Notes under the pieces: model-generated
Databases searched by the model: none
The model's input: the letters and a program-made list of their open reading frames with translations, nothing else
What the model was told of the DNA's origin: nothing
Assembly (NCBI GenBank): GCA_900546105.1
Contig: URBP01000002.1
Span: 1 to 52,315 of the forward strand
Origin: an uncultured Collinsella sp.
GTDB taxonomy: Bacteria; Actinomycetota; Coriobacteriia; Coriobacteriales; Coriobacteriaceae
DNA: 52,315 bases
Reading direction: 5' to 3'
Position numbers and translations under genes: made by a program
Shown here: positions 1-8,185 of the stretch, piece after piece
Numbering within the stretch: position 1 is the stretch's first letter
How the letters are laid out: each line of letters begins with the position of its first letter

Positions 1-60
1 GATCATGCCGCCGAAGTTGAAAGGCAGATTGCCGCTCTGGCGGGTTTGCAGCGTCGAGCC

Positions 61-88
61 GTTACGCGGGTTGGTAAACCCGCGTAAC
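61..88. terminator. 12-bp perfect hairpin after pyrE
   Basis: Positions 61-72 and 77-88 are perfectly complementary around a GGTA loop, and the stem begins at the last base of the pyrE stop codon. No T-run follows on the minus strand, so this is a hairpin at the 3' end of pyrE that may terminate or stabilise the transcript rather than a textbook intrinsic terminator. Confidence 0.55.
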
Positions 89-771
89 TACTCCCGAGCT
101 CCGTACTGCTCGTAGTAGGCGTCGATAGCGGCCTTGAGCTCGTCATCGATGACGACCTTGCCGTCGATCTCGTGGTTGTAGAGGGTCTCGACGACCTCAG
201 CCATGGAGACGATGCTCGCGACGGGGAAACCGTACTTGGCCTCGATCTCCTTCTGCGCGGTGGTCACGCCACCCTTGCCGACCTCCATGCGGTTGAGGGA
301 CACAATCAGGCCCTTGATCTCGACATCGGCAGCAGCCTTGACCTTGGGATAGGTCTCGTCGATGGACTTACCGCTGGTGGTGACGTCCTCGACCATGACC
401 ACGCGGTCGCCGTCCTGGGGCTCGTAGCCCAGCAGGTTGCCCTTGTCAGCGCCGTGGTCCTTGGCCTCCTTGCGATCGCAGCAGTACTTGACCTCCTTGC
501 CGTACAACTCGTGGTAGGCAATTGCGGTCACGACGGCCAGCGGAATACCCTTGTAGGCCGGTCCAAACAGCACGTCAAAGTCGTCGCCAAAGTTATCGTG
601 GATTGCCTGGGCGTAATACTCGCCCAGCTTCTTGAGCTGGTAGCCCGTCACGTAAGCGCCAGCATTCATAAAGAACGGGGACTGACGGCCGCTCTTGAGC
701 GTAAAGCTGCCGAACTTAAGAACGTCGGACTCAACCATGAACTTGATGAACTCTTGCTTGTAAGCCTCCAT
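88..771 (-). CDS. pyrE: Orotate phosphoribosyltransferase
   Basis: Transfers the phosphoribosyl group of PRPP to orotate to give OMP, the penultimate step of UMP synthesis in the cytoplasm. The 227-residue product has the PRPP-binding signature VVMVEDVTTSGKS near residues 124-135, with the acidic pair E128-D129, and the family region GSFTLKSGRQSPFF near residues 21-34. The reading frame stays open about 28 codons further upstream. The ATG at 771 is preferred because AGAGGAG lies 6 bases before it and the protein then starts where family members start. It stands alone here, and no other pyrimidine gene is visible on either side. Confidence 0.95.
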   Translation of the reverse strand: MEAYKQEFIKFMVESDVLKFGSFTLKSGRQSPFFMNAGAYVTGYQLKKLGEYYAQAIHDNFGDDFDVLFGPAYKGIPLAVVTAIAYHELYGKEVKYCCDRKEAKDHGADKGNLLGYEPQDGDRVVMVEDVTTSGKSIDETYPKVKAAADVEIKGLIVSLNRMEVGKGGVTTAQKEIEAKYGFPVASIVSMAEVVETLYNHEIDGKVVIDDELKAAIDAYYEQYGARE

Positions 772-900
772 GCGGGCTCCTCTCGTAATCGCGTACGTGC
801 CTTCCAGTTTAGCGCAGGCAGGGCGCGTTGCGGGCGCGCTTTGGGGCCTCGGCATTCTGTAAAGGCTTTGTCAGGGGCAATGGTTTTCCAAACATTGGGG

Positions 901-929
901 TTGACACGGCAAACCCCCTCATCAAGAAT
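901..929 (+). promoter_or_regulatory. Candidate sigma-70 promoter for leader ORF and mgtA
   Basis: A consensus -35 box TTGACA at 901-906 is followed after 17 bases by AAGAAT at 924-929, a 4/6 match to the -10 consensus. It lies about 65 bases before the leader ORF at 996. It is a sequence match only and the start site is inferred. Confidence 0.4.
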
Positions 930-995
930 ACGGGCGGATTGTAACGGGTACGAGATACCCAAAACGCGCAGCGCTCGGCCTTAAGGAGGTGTGCC

Positions 996-1067
996 ATGGA
1001 AGGCAGTCATAGTCGAAAAACCTGCATGTCGCCCTCGGCACGCCGCGAGGATTCCGCACACGCATAA
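996..1067 (+). CDS. Possible 23-residue leader peptide ahead of mgtA
   Basis: A short ORF (MEGSHSRKTCMSPSARREDSAHA) starts 5 bases after AAGGAGGTG, a near-perfect Shine-Dalgarno sequence at 983-991 and stronger than that of most genes in the window. It ends at TAA 1065-1067, about 140 bases before the mgtA start, with a palindrome (1089-1125) in between. Known mgtA genes of enterobacteria carry a translated leader (mgtL) that controls the downstream gene. This peptide is not proline-rich and shows no sequence similarity to MgtL, so only the arrangement is alike. It could be a genuine regulatory uORF or a chance ORF behind a strong ribosome site. Confidence 0.4.
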   Translation: MEGSHSRKTCMSPSARREDSAHA

Positions 1068-1088
1068 GCGCCACGAACCGATCGTCAA

Positions 1089-1125
1089 AACCACCACAAA
1101 GGTGCCTGTCCCCTTTGTGGTGGTT
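1089..1125. repeat. Palindromic repeat, GGGGACAG-loop family
   Basis: Arms 1089-1102 and 1112-1125 (14 bp, perfect) enclose a 9-base loop TGCCTGTCC, the reverse complement of the loop in the larger palindrome at 7297-7349. The arm sequence (AACCACCACAAAGG) is also shared with that copy. It lies in the mgtA leader, where the hairpin could affect transcription. Confidence 0.8.
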
Positions 1126-1207
1126 CGAGAGCATGACGTGAGCGACATCTAGGTTTTTTGAAGCAAATACGACACGTACGCTAACTCCCTTCATCAAGGA
1201 GGACCCT

Positions 1208-3976
1208 ATGCTGATGCTCAAAACCGCCACGGTACTCGAAGCTATCTCCAAGCGCCGCCGCACGGCGCGCCCTGCCGCTCACGCCGGCCTGTCCAAGAAC
1301 ACCATATTCGCCGCCACCCATAGCGCCGAGGACGCCCTCGTGCTGCTCGACGCCACGGCTGGCGGACTCACCGCCGAGCACGCCGCCGAGCGCCTGAGCG
1401 CGGTCGGCCCCAACACCATCGAGGCGCCGACCAAGACGCTCGCCCGCCGCATCGCCGACGCATTCATCGATCCCTTCGCCGGCATCCTCGCCGCGCTCGC
1501 GCTGGTCTCGCTCTATATCGACGTGCTCGCCGTGCCCGAGCCGCAGCGCGACCCCTCCACGGTCATCGTCATCGGCATCATGTTGCTGGTATCGGGCGGT
1601 ATGAAGTTTATCCAGGAAGCCCGCAGCGGCAATGCGGCCGAGGCCCTCAAGGACCTGGTCTCCAACACTTGCACCGCTCTGCGCGACGGTGAGCGCGTCG
1701 AGATCCCCTTCGACGAGCTCGTCCCCGGTGATGTGATCCGCCTCTCTGCCGGCGACATGGTGCCGGCCGATGCCCGCATCATCACCGCGCGCGACCTGTT
1801 TGTGATCGAGTCCGCACTCACCGGCGAGAGCAACGCCGTCGAGAAGACCGCTTCCGCCGCGGTCGTCGAGGGTGCCAACGGCTCCGCGCTGCCACTCTCC
1901 GCCTGCAAGAACATCGTCTTTACCGGCACCTCCGTGCAAAACGGCACCGCTATGGCACTTGTCGTTGCCACCGGCTCGGACACCTACCTGGGCGGCATCG
2001 CCAAGATGCTCAACGGGCGCGGCGAGAAGAGCGCGTTTGACCGCGGCGTCTCGAGCGTCTCCATGCTGCTCGTACGCCTCATGCTCGTTATGGCGCCGGC
2101 CGTCTTTGCCATCAACGCCGCCACCAAGGGCAACGTCATCGACGCGCTGCTATTCGCCACGAGCGTGGCCGTGGGCATCACGCCGCAGATGCTCCCCGTC
2201 ATCGTGACCACGAGCCTGTCGCAGGGCGCCAAGGACCTCGCCCGTCGCCAGGTTATCGTCAAGGAACTGCCGGCGATCCAAAACCTCGGCGCGATGGACG
2301 TCCTGTGCTGCGACAAGACCGGCACCCTCACCGAAGACCGCATCGTGCTCGAGCGCTACCTCAACACCGACGGCAACGAGGACGTGCGCGTACTGCGCCA
2401 TGCGTTTTTGAACAGCTTCTTCCAGACTGGCCTCAAGAACCTTATCGACCTGGCCGTCATCGACCGCGCCGATGTGACGCCCTCGGCCGCAGCACCCGAT
2501 TCCATGCTGGGCCAGAGCCTGCGCGACCGCTATACCAAGGTCGACGAGGTGCCCTTCGATTTCTCGCGCCGTCGCCTGAGCGTAGTTGTCGCCGATGCCC
2601 AAGGCAAAACCCAGATGGTCACCAAGGGAGCTGCCGAGGAAATGCTCGAGATCTGCTCCTTTGTCGAGGTCGATGGTGCCGCCCAGCCGCTCACCGAAGA
2701 TAAGCTCGCCCAGATTCGAAAGCAGGTAGCCGGGCTCAACGCCGAGGGCCTGCGCGTGATTGCTGTGGCGCAGAAGACCGACCCGCGCTGCGTGGGCGAG
2801 TTTGGCATCGCCGACGAGTGCGACATGGTGCTGATGGGCTTTTTGGCCTTCCTCGATCCGCCCAAAGCAAGTGCCGCGGGCGCCGTCGCCACCCTCGAGG
2901 CCAAGGGCGTCGCCGTTAAGGTCCTGACCGGCGACAATGACCGTGTCGCCGCCACCGTCTGCGAGCAGATCGGCATCGACGCGAGCAACGTCTTGCTCGG
3001 CTCCGAGATCGATGCGCTCGATGACGCCGAACTTGCCGAGCGCGCCGAGAACACCCACCTCTTCGCCAAGCTCTCGCCTCTGCAGAAGGCGCGCCTGGTG
3101 CGCGTCATGCGCGAGCTGCTCGGTCACACCGTGGGCTTTATGGGTGACGGCATCAACGACGCCGCCGCCATGCGCGCGAGCGACTGCGGCATCTCGGTCG
3201 ACTCCGCCGTCGACATCGCCAAGGAATCCGCCGATATCATCTTGCTCCAGAAGGACCTGGGCGTGCTCGAGCGCGGCATCATCGAAGGCCGCCGCACCTA
3301 CGGCAACCTACTCAAGTACCTCAAGACCACGGTGAGCTCCAACTTTGGCAACGTGCTATCCGTGACCGTCGCGAGCCTGTTCTTGCCGTTCTTGCCCATG
3401 AGCGCTCTGCAGCTGGTGCTGCTGTCGCTGGTCTACGAGATCGTGTGCATCGCGCTGCCGTGGGACACCGTCGACGACGCCTGGACCGTCCGTCCGCGCG
3501 CCTGGGACGCCGCGTCCATTCAGGGCTTTATGCTCGAGCTGGGCCCCGCGAGCTCGCTGTTTGACATCGTGACCTTCGCCGCGCTCTTCTTTGTGGTGTG
3601 CCCCGCCACCGTGGGCGCGAGCTGGGCAAAGCTTGCCGCCGCGGGCAACGTCGCGGGCATGACGACCTTCGCCGCAATCTTCCAGAGCGGCTGGTTTGTC
3701 GAGTCCATGTGGTCGCAGACGCTCGTAATCCACATGCTGCGCTCCCCGCGCCTACCGAGCCTGCGCGACCACGCCGCGCCCGCGCTGTGCCTCCTCACCG
3801 TGCTGGGCCTGGTGCTCGTCACTTGGCTGCCGGCAAGCCCCATCGCCGATGCGCTGGGTCTCATGCCGCTGCCGCCAATCTTCTTCGCGCTGCTCATCGG
3901 CATTGTCGCCGCCTACATCGCGCTCACCCAACTGGCCAAGCGCCGCTACATCGCCCGCCACGGCGAGCTGCTGTAA
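1208..3976 (+). CDS. mgtA: Magnesium-translocating P-type ATPase (P3B)
   Basis: ATP-driven Mg2+ importer of the cytoplasmic membrane. The 922-residue product has all the P-type ATPase landmarks: TGES at residues 205-208 (actuator), the phosphorylation motif DKTGT beginning at D369, and the hinge motif GDGIND at 646-651. An N-terminal cation-ATPase domain precedes these and the C terminus is hydrophobic. The length matches MgtA/MgtB (about 900). The ATG at 1208 follows AAGGAGG by about 6 bases. It is a single-gene unit behind a possible leader ORF and a palindrome, and a hairpin follows at 4003-4046. Mg2+ control is expected from the family but no M-box could be recognised. Confidence 0.93.
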   Translation: MLMLKTATVLEAISKRRRTARPAAHAGLSKNTIFAATHSAEDALVLLDATAGGLTAEHAAERLSAVGPNTIEAPTKTLARRIADAFIDPFAGILAALALVSLYIDVLAVPEPQRDPSTVIVIGIMLLVSGGMKFIQEARSGNAAEALKDLVSNTCTALRDGERVEIPFDELVPGDVIRLSAGDMVPADARIITARDLFVIESALTGESNAVEKTASAAVVEGANGSALPLSACKNIVFTGTSVQNGTAMALVVATGSDTYLGGIAKMLNGRGEKSAFDRGVSSVSMLLVRLMLVMAPAVFAINAATKGNVIDALLFATSVAVGITPQMLPVIVTTSLSQGAKDLARRQVIVKELPAIQNLGAMDVLCCDKTGTLTEDRIVLERYLNTDGNEDVRVLRHAFLNSFFQTGLKNLIDLAVIDRADVTPSAAAPDSMLGQSLRDRYTKVDEVPFDFSRRRLSVVVADAQGKTQMVTKGAAEEMLEICSFVEVDGAAQPLTEDKLAQIRKQVAGLNAEGLRVIAVAQKTDPRCVGEFGIADECDMVLMGFLAFLDPPKASAAGAVATLEAKGVAVKVLTGDNDRVAATVCEQIGIDASNVLLGSEIDALDDAELAERAENTHLFAKLSPLQKARLVRVMRELLGHTVGFMGDGINDAAAMRASDCGISVDSAVDIAKESADIILLQKDLGVLERGIIEGRRTYGNLLKYLKTTVSSNFGNVLSVTVASLFLPFLPMSALQLVLLSLVYEIVCIALPWDTVDDAWTVRPRAWDAASIQGFMLELGPASSLFDIVTFAALFFVVCPATVGASWAKLAAAGNVAGMTTFAAIFQSGWFVESMWSQTLVIHMLRSPRLPSLRDHAAPALCLLTVLGLVLVTWLPASPIADALGLMPLPPIFFALLIGIVAAYIALTQLAKRRYIARHGELL

Positions 3977-4002
3977 CTTCACCGGCACCCTCGTCAAGGA
4001 TG

Positions 4003-4046
4003 TTTGGGCCGCCGCGACCCGCCCCCGCTGGCCGCGGCGGCCCAAA
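4003..4046 (+). terminator. Hairpin downstream of mgtA
   Basis: Arms 4003-4016 and 4033-4046 form a 14-bp GC-rich stem 27 bases after the mgtA stop. No immediate T-run follows, but a T-rich stretch begins about 30 bases on. It is probably the mgtA terminator. Confidence 0.55.
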
Positions 4047-4115
4047 ACAGCTAAAAACGCCCCTCACCCCCGCTTTAATTTCTTTTGCAAGTTTTAACTT
4101 CTTTTGCTTTCTTTC

Positions 4116-4160
4116 ACTTCTTTTAACAAGGCGCCCGGCGGGCATAAGTTGCTCGCTGGG
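4116..4160 (+). repeat. Direct repeat, left copy flanking the ATPase island
   Basis: This 45-base stretch matches 5643-5687 at about 40 of 45 positions. Both contain ACTTCTTTTAACAAGG followed by a GC-rich segment around CGGGCATA and TGCTCGC. A degenerate extra ACTTCTTTT precedes it near 4096. The two copies bracket the DUF4143 ATPase gene. Confidence 0.8.
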
Positions 4161-4276
4161 GGTGTCGGTTCGACGAAGAGGCCTCAGCCGTAGCAACGGA
4201 TTGCCCAGCGAGAGATTTCCCAAGTGCCAACTCAAACAGTACATGTTTAATCTGTTTCGTTAATTAAAATGCGTAA

Positions 4277-4334
4277 ATATGGTTAACCAAAGAATTGATA
4301 TTTGGTTAAATAGTAACTGTATATTTGGTTAAAT
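4277..4334 (+). promoter_or_regulatory. Three GGTTAA repeats at a 23-bp period before the ATPase gene
   Basis: ATATGGTTAA (4277-4286), ATATTTGGTTAAAT (4298-4311) and ATATTTGGTTAAAT (4321-4334) place GGTTAA at 4281, 4304 and 4327, exactly 23 bases apart. The array lies in very AT-rich DNA and ends 14 bases before the first start codon. A protein-binding array such as an autoregulatory operator is the simplest reading. Confidence 0.6.
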
Positions 4335-4347
4335 GTACTGGTAAACA

Positions 4348-5625
4348 ATGGTGATAATTATGCCAAAGAAGTACTACACTAGAATTATCGAAAATGAGCT
4401 TGACCAGCTGCTGGGTATATTCGGCGCCGTTCTCATCGAAGGACCGAAATGGTGCGGAAAGACGACCACGGCCGAGACCCGTGCGGCGTCCAGGCTCCTT
4501 CTCATGGACCCGTCCCGCAACTTCGAGAATCGCTTGCGTGCCGAGACTGACCCGGCTCTTGCCGTTTCCGGCGAGGTGCCGCGGCTGATTGACGAATGGC
4601 AGGAGGTTCCGAAACTTTGGGACGCGGCACGGTTTGAGTGCGACAACCGCAGCGGCGAGCCTGGTCAGTTCATATTTACGGGGTCAGCGACACCGCGAGA
4701 CGACGAACGTCCAATGCACAGTGGCGCTGGAAGGTTCGCTAAATTGCGCATGGATACCATGACGCTTTTCGAGCTTGGGAAATCCAGCGGCGCGGTTAAG
4801 CTGTCGGGCATTATTTCTGGCGAAAAGTTCAATGGCGCTTTCGGATCGCTGGATTCCGCCTCGATTGCCGAGTACGTTGTCCGTGGCGGATGGCCCGCGG
4901 CGGTCGGTCGCGATGCGCTGGCTGCGTCGGCGATGGCGAAACGTTACATCGGCATAGTCGCCGAAGAAGATTTGTCTCGTGTCGACGGCTCTCGCCGCGA
5001 CCCTGAAAAGGTCAAAGCTGTCATCGAATCGCTTGCGCGCAATGAATCCACTTTGGCGACACTCAAGACGCTCGTAGCCGATCTTGGTGGAGAAGTATCG
5101 AGACAAACGGCGGCATCATATATATCCCTTCTCGCTCGGGTTAGTTTCGTTCGCGATATTCCCGCATGGAACCCCGCAATGAGATCTCCCGTGCACTTAA
5201 GAGAATCGAAGAAGCATCATCTCGCTGATCCGTCACTGGCGGCCGCTGCGCTCGGAGCGACTCCGGCGACATTGCTGCTAGATTTCAAGACGCTTGGGCT
5301 GCTTTTTGAATCGTTGGCCCTTCATGATTTGTGGGTTTATGCGCAGGCAAATGGAATGGGCCTCTATCACTATCACGATTCTCGCGATCTAGAAGTCGAT
5401 GCAGTCATTGCGGCTCCCGGTGGAACGTGGATCCCGGTCGAAATCAAGCTCAGCTCCGCCCAAATCGAAGAGGCGTCTGACAGCCTTATTGCTGTCGAGA
5501 AGCGTATGGTTGCCGCCGGAAACAACCCGCCAGTTTCGAAAGTCGTAATCATTGGATTTGGTTCACAAGCCTATGTCACTGACCGCGGCGTCCAAGTTGT
5601 TCCGCTGGATGTGCTCGCGCCGTAG
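4348..5625 (+). CDS. AAA-type ATPase with C-terminal DUF4143
   Basis: A 425-residue protein of the AAA_14/DUF4143 group. Walker A is GPKWCGKTT (residues 32-40) and Walker B is RLIDEW (79-84), with FIFTGSA behind it as a likely sensor strand. The C-terminal region (about 348-368) has EVDAVI followed by VEIK, resembling the core of PD-(D/E)XK nuclease-like folds. The cellular role of the family is unknown, though it is often found as a mobile single gene. The start could be ATG 4348 or ATG 4360 (weak GGTGA before the latter); neither has a strong ribosome site. It is AT-richer than its neighbours, with a three-fold 23-bp repeat just upstream and 45-bp direct repeats on both sides, which suggests acquisition as a cassette. 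Confidence 0.85.
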   Translation: MVIIMPKKYYTRIIENELDQLLGIFGAVLIEGPKWCGKTTTAETRAASRLLLMDPSRNFENRLRAETDPALAVSGEVPRLIDEWQEVPKLWDAARFECDNRSGEPGQFIFTGSATPRDDERPMHSGAGRFAKLRMDTMTLFELGKSSGAVKLSGIISGEKFNGAFGSLDSASIAEYVVRGGWPAAVGRDALAASAMAKRYIGIVAEEDLSRVDGSRRDPEKVKAVIESLARNESTLATLKTLVADLGGEVSRQTAASYISLLARVSFVRDIPAWNPAMRSPVHLRESKKHHLADPSLAAAALGATPATLLLDFKTLGLLFESLALHDLWVYAQANGMGLYHYHDSRDLEVDAVIAAPGGTWIPVEIKLSSAQIEEASDSLIAVEKRMVAAGNNPPVSKVVIIGFGSQAYVTDRGVQVVPLDVLAP

Positions 5626-5642
5626 TGCAATTGCAAGTTTTT

Positions 5643-5687
5643 ACTTCTTTTAACAAGGCACCCGACGGGCATAGGCTGCTCGCCGGG
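5643..5687 (+). repeat. Direct repeat, right copy flanking the ATPase island
   Basis: Second copy of the 45-base repeat at 4116-4160. Here the segment can also fold: AAGGCACCCGACG at 5655-5667 pairs imperfectly with CGCCGGGCGCCTT at 5681-5693. It lies between the convergent ATPase and glucosidase genes and may double as a transcription end point. Confidence 0.75.
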
Positions 5688-5722
5688 CGCCTTGGTTAGG
5701 ATGCTATTGCTGTTGAGAACGC

Positions 5723-7153
5723 CTAGGCCAAATCTTCGCCGTTGGTGGCGATAACCTTCTTGTACCAGTGAAAGCTCTTCTTTTTGGAACGCTTGAGGGT
5801 GCCGTTGCCGGCGTCGTCGCGGTCCACATAGATAAAGCCGTAGCGCTTGGACATCTCGCCCGTGCCGGCAGACACCAGGTCGATCGGGCCCCAGGTGGTG
5901 TAGCCCAGCAGGTCAACGCCGTCCTCGGTCACCGCATCGCGCATCGCGGCGATATGCTGGCGCAGGTAGTCGATACGGTAGTCGTCGTTGATGGAGCCAT
6001 CCTCCTCGACAACGTCCTTGGCGCCCAGACCGTTCTCGACCACAAACAGCGGCTTCTGATAACGGTCGTACAGGTCGTTGAGGGTGATGCGGAAGCCCAG
6101 CGGATCGATGGCCCAGCCCCACTGGCTCTCCTGCAGGTAGGGGTTCTTGGCGCCGGCGAAGGCGTTGCCCTGGGTGCGCTCGACGTCGGGGTTATCGGCA
6201 CCGGCGGAGCAACGGGTGCTGTAATAGCTAAAGCTGATGAAGTCGACGGTGTTGGCGGCCAGGATCTCGCGGTCCTCATCCGTCATGCCCACATCGATGC
6301 CCAAACGCTCGAGCTTCTTGACGGCATAGGCCGGGTAGTAGCCGCGGCTCTGAACGTCGACGAAGAAATAGTTGCTCTGGTTGTCAATCTGCGCTTGGCG
6401 CACATCGCCCGGACGGCAGCTGTAGGGGTAGTAGCTACCTGCGGCAAGCATGCAACCGATCTTGACCTCAGGGTCGATCTCGTGAGCGATCTTGGTTGCC
6501 CAAGCGCTGGCGACGAGCTCGTTGTGGGCGGCCAGGTACTCGACGGCCTCCTTGTTCTCGCCCTCCTCAAAGACCAGACCGGCACCCATAAACGGCAGGT
6601 GCAAGATCATATTGATCTCGTTGAAGGTGAGCCAGTACTTCACCAGACCCTTGTAGCGGGTAAAGATCGTGGTCGCGAGGTTCTTGTAGAAGTCGATGAG
6701 CTTGCGGTTGCGCCAGCCGCCGTACTCCTTGATGAGGTGGATCGGGCAGTCGAAGTGCGTGATGGTCACGAGCGGCTCGATGCCGTGCGCCTGACACTCG
6801 CGGAACACATCCTCGTAGAAAGCCAGGCCGGCCTCGTTGGGCTCGGTCTCGTCACCGTTGGGGAAGATGCGGGTCCAAGCCAGGCTCATGCGGAAGGTCT
6901 TAAAGCCCATCTCGGCAAAGAGGGCAATGTCCTCCTTGTAGTGATGGTAGAAATCGATGCCGGTCTGCGCGGGGTAGTAATAGCCGTCCTCGAAGTCGAG
7001 CATCTTGCGCTGGCCGGAGACCACCGCATAGCGCTCGGGGCCGTGCGGTGCCACGTCCACGTTGGCCAGGCCGCGGCCATCCACGTCGTAAGCGCCCTCG
7101 CACTGGTTGGCAGCCGTCGCGCCGCCCCACAGGAAGTCTTTACGGAAAGCCAT
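5723..7153 (-). CDS. 6-phospho-beta-glucosidase, glycoside hydrolase family 1
   Basis: Hydrolyses phosphorylated beta-glucosides delivered by a PTS, giving glucose 6-phosphate and an aglycone or glucose in the cytoplasm. The 476-residue protein has both GH1 catalytic glutamates: E179 in TFNEIN (acid/base) and E373 in VVENGLG (nucleophile). The segment SAGTGEMSKRYGF (428-440) carries the Ser/Lys/Tyr set typical of the 6-phospho-specific branch. The start ATG at 7153 has AAAGGA before it. A beta-glucoside-type PTS and antiterminator lie upstream on the same strand, but a 22-bp palindrome and about 260 bases separate this gene from the DUF4867 gene, so it may have its own promoter. Confidence 0.93.
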   Translation of the reverse strand: MAFRKDFLWGGATAANQCEGAYDVDGRGLANVDVAPHGPERYAVVSGQRKMLDFEDGYYYPAQTGIDFYHHYKEDIALFAEMGFKTFRMSLAWTRIFPNGDETEPNEAGLAFYEDVFRECQAHGIEPLVTITHFDCPIHLIKEYGGWRNRKLIDFYKNLATTIFTRYKGLVKYWLTFNEINMILHLPFMGAGLVFEEGENKEAVEYLAAHNELVASAWATKIAHEIDPEVKIGCMLAAGSYYPYSCRPGDVRQAQIDNQSNYFFVDVQSRGYYPAYAVKKLERLGIDVGMTDEDREILAANTVDFISFSYYSTRCSAGADNPDVERTQGNAFAGAKNPYLQESQWGWAIDPLGFRITLNDLYDRYQKPLFVVENGLGAKDVVEEDGSINDDYRIDYLRQHIAAMRDAVTEDGVDLLGYTTWGPIDLVSAGTGEMSKRYGFIYVDRDDAGNGTLKRSKKKSFHWYKKVIATNGEDLA

Positions 7154-7296
7154 GCATCAATCCTTTCACACGCTGTTTGTCGTAGCTTCAGTATCCCCGC
7201 AAACAGCGCGCCGCTCAACGACAGCAACGCAGGTCGACACTTCTTTTCGCGCGCGGGCGTCCGGCAGCCGCCCCTGCCTGACACTTTCTGATACCG

Positions 7297-7349
7297 CCGC
7301 CCCAAACCACCACAAAGGGGACAGGCACCTTTGTGGTGGTTTGGGGCGG
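7297..7349. repeat. 22-bp stem palindrome, GGGGACAG-loop family
   Basis: Arms 7297-7318 and 7328-7349 are perfectly complementary over 22 bp around the 9-base loop GGACAGGCA. It is an inverted relative of 1089-1125: the loop is the reverse complement and 14 arm bases are shared, while the outer eight are unique. It sits just upstream of the glucosidase gene. Confidence 0.85.
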
Positions 7350-7358
7350 TTTGTCTTG

Positions 7359-7403
7359 ATCTGTAACAGGTAGAGACGATTTAGCCCGCCAGGTGTTACA
7401 GAT
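7359..7403 (-). terminator. Inverted repeat after the DUF4867 gene
   Basis: ATCTGTAACA (7359-7368) and TGTTACAGAT (7394-7403) are complementary with 25 bases between. It starts 14 bases beyond the stop of the gene ending at 7418. The minus strand has TTTTGTTTTAA before the stem, not after, so termination is uncertain. Confidence 0.35.
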
Positions 7404-7417
7404 TAAAACAAAAGCCC

Positions 7418-8062
7418 CTAGTCCACGGTGATGTCGAGGTTCTTGCCGACGAGGCCCACGTAGCCGCCTTCGGCTGCCTTGGGGCTATCGGCGTGGCAGA
7501 GGACCCACTTGTCAGCCTTCCAGTAGCAGTAGCTGTCACCGGCGGCAGGCATGTCGGCTGCAGCCTCGGGGCGCGGGCCATTGGTGCCCGCCGGCAGCGC
7601 CACCATCACCTGGAAGCCGCCGTCGTCGACCATGCAGGGCGTGTAGTGGAGCGTGGTGGCGTAAACCTCGACGAGCGTGCCGGCGGGCGCGCGAAAGGCC
7701 TTGACCTGAGCGGTGTCGAGCTTGCCGTCGACAATTTGCTCGCGCTTGGCCAGCAGCAGAATAAAGTCGCGCGCACCCAAATTAAACTCACTGGCACGGT
7801 GATACTCCAGACAGTTGAGGCGCGTGTTGTGGCCGTTGCACCAGCCCGGCTGGAACGGACGGCCGCCGTACATGAGCAGGCCGAGCGTGTCGACACCCTC
7901 AACCTGCTCGAGCTCGGGTGCGGAGGCCACGTACTTGGTGCCCTCGGGAATGGGAGTAGCCGCAAGCGCCTCGACAAGCGGGGCGGTCAGGTTGGACGGC
8001 ACGTCGTCCCACACGCGACCATAGGATTTGAACTCGGGATCTGATACAGAGTAGATATGCAT
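7418..8062 (-). CDS. DUF4867 family protein
   Basis: A 214-residue protein resembling the DUF4867 family, which is seen beside carbohydrate genes in Firmicutes and Actinobacteria; its function is not established. The histidine-bearing segments NGHNTRLNCLEYHRASE and TTLHYTPC, and the strand-rich middle, fit a small cupin-like barrel, but no metal site can be assigned with certainty. The ATG at 8062 is chosen because AGGAG lies 6 bases before it; an upstream in-frame start at 8098 lacks a ribosome site. It follows the hydrolase, PTS and antiterminator genes on the same strand, and an imperfect GAACA-rich element centred on TTCTAGAA (8098-8105) lies in the spacer. Family recognition is from memory. 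Confidence 0.7.
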   Translation of the reverse strand: MHIYSVSDPEFKSYGRVWDDVPSNLTAPLVEALAATPIPEGTKYVASAPELEQVEGVDTLGLLMYGGRPFQPGWCNGHNTRLNCLEYHRASEFNLGARDFILLLAKREQIVDGKLDTAQVKAFRAPAGTLVEVYATTLHYTPCMVDDGGFQVMVALPAGTNGPRPEAAADMPAAGDSYCYWKADKWVLCHADSPKAAEGGYVGLVGKNLDITVD

Positions 8063-8185
8063 GTTCGCTCCTGTTCGTTTATGTGACAGTATGAACATTC
8101 TAGAACATCATTCATCCACGACCACGATCAATACCGAAAACATTGCATGACGAAATCACCCGCTCAAAAAGCGACATGCAGCTTC

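Noticed and set aside
1..87. Possible end of a plus-strand gene (open frame ending TAA at 85-87) or minus-strand coding beyond pyrE
   Set aside because: Only about 28 codons are visible. Both strands are open, part of the sequence is the pyrE hairpin, and no family can be recognised. Left unassigned.
172..984. Long plus-strand open frame opposite pyrE
   Set aside because: Mirror frame of a real gene. No domain similarity, and composition is that of antisense to a GC-rich gene.
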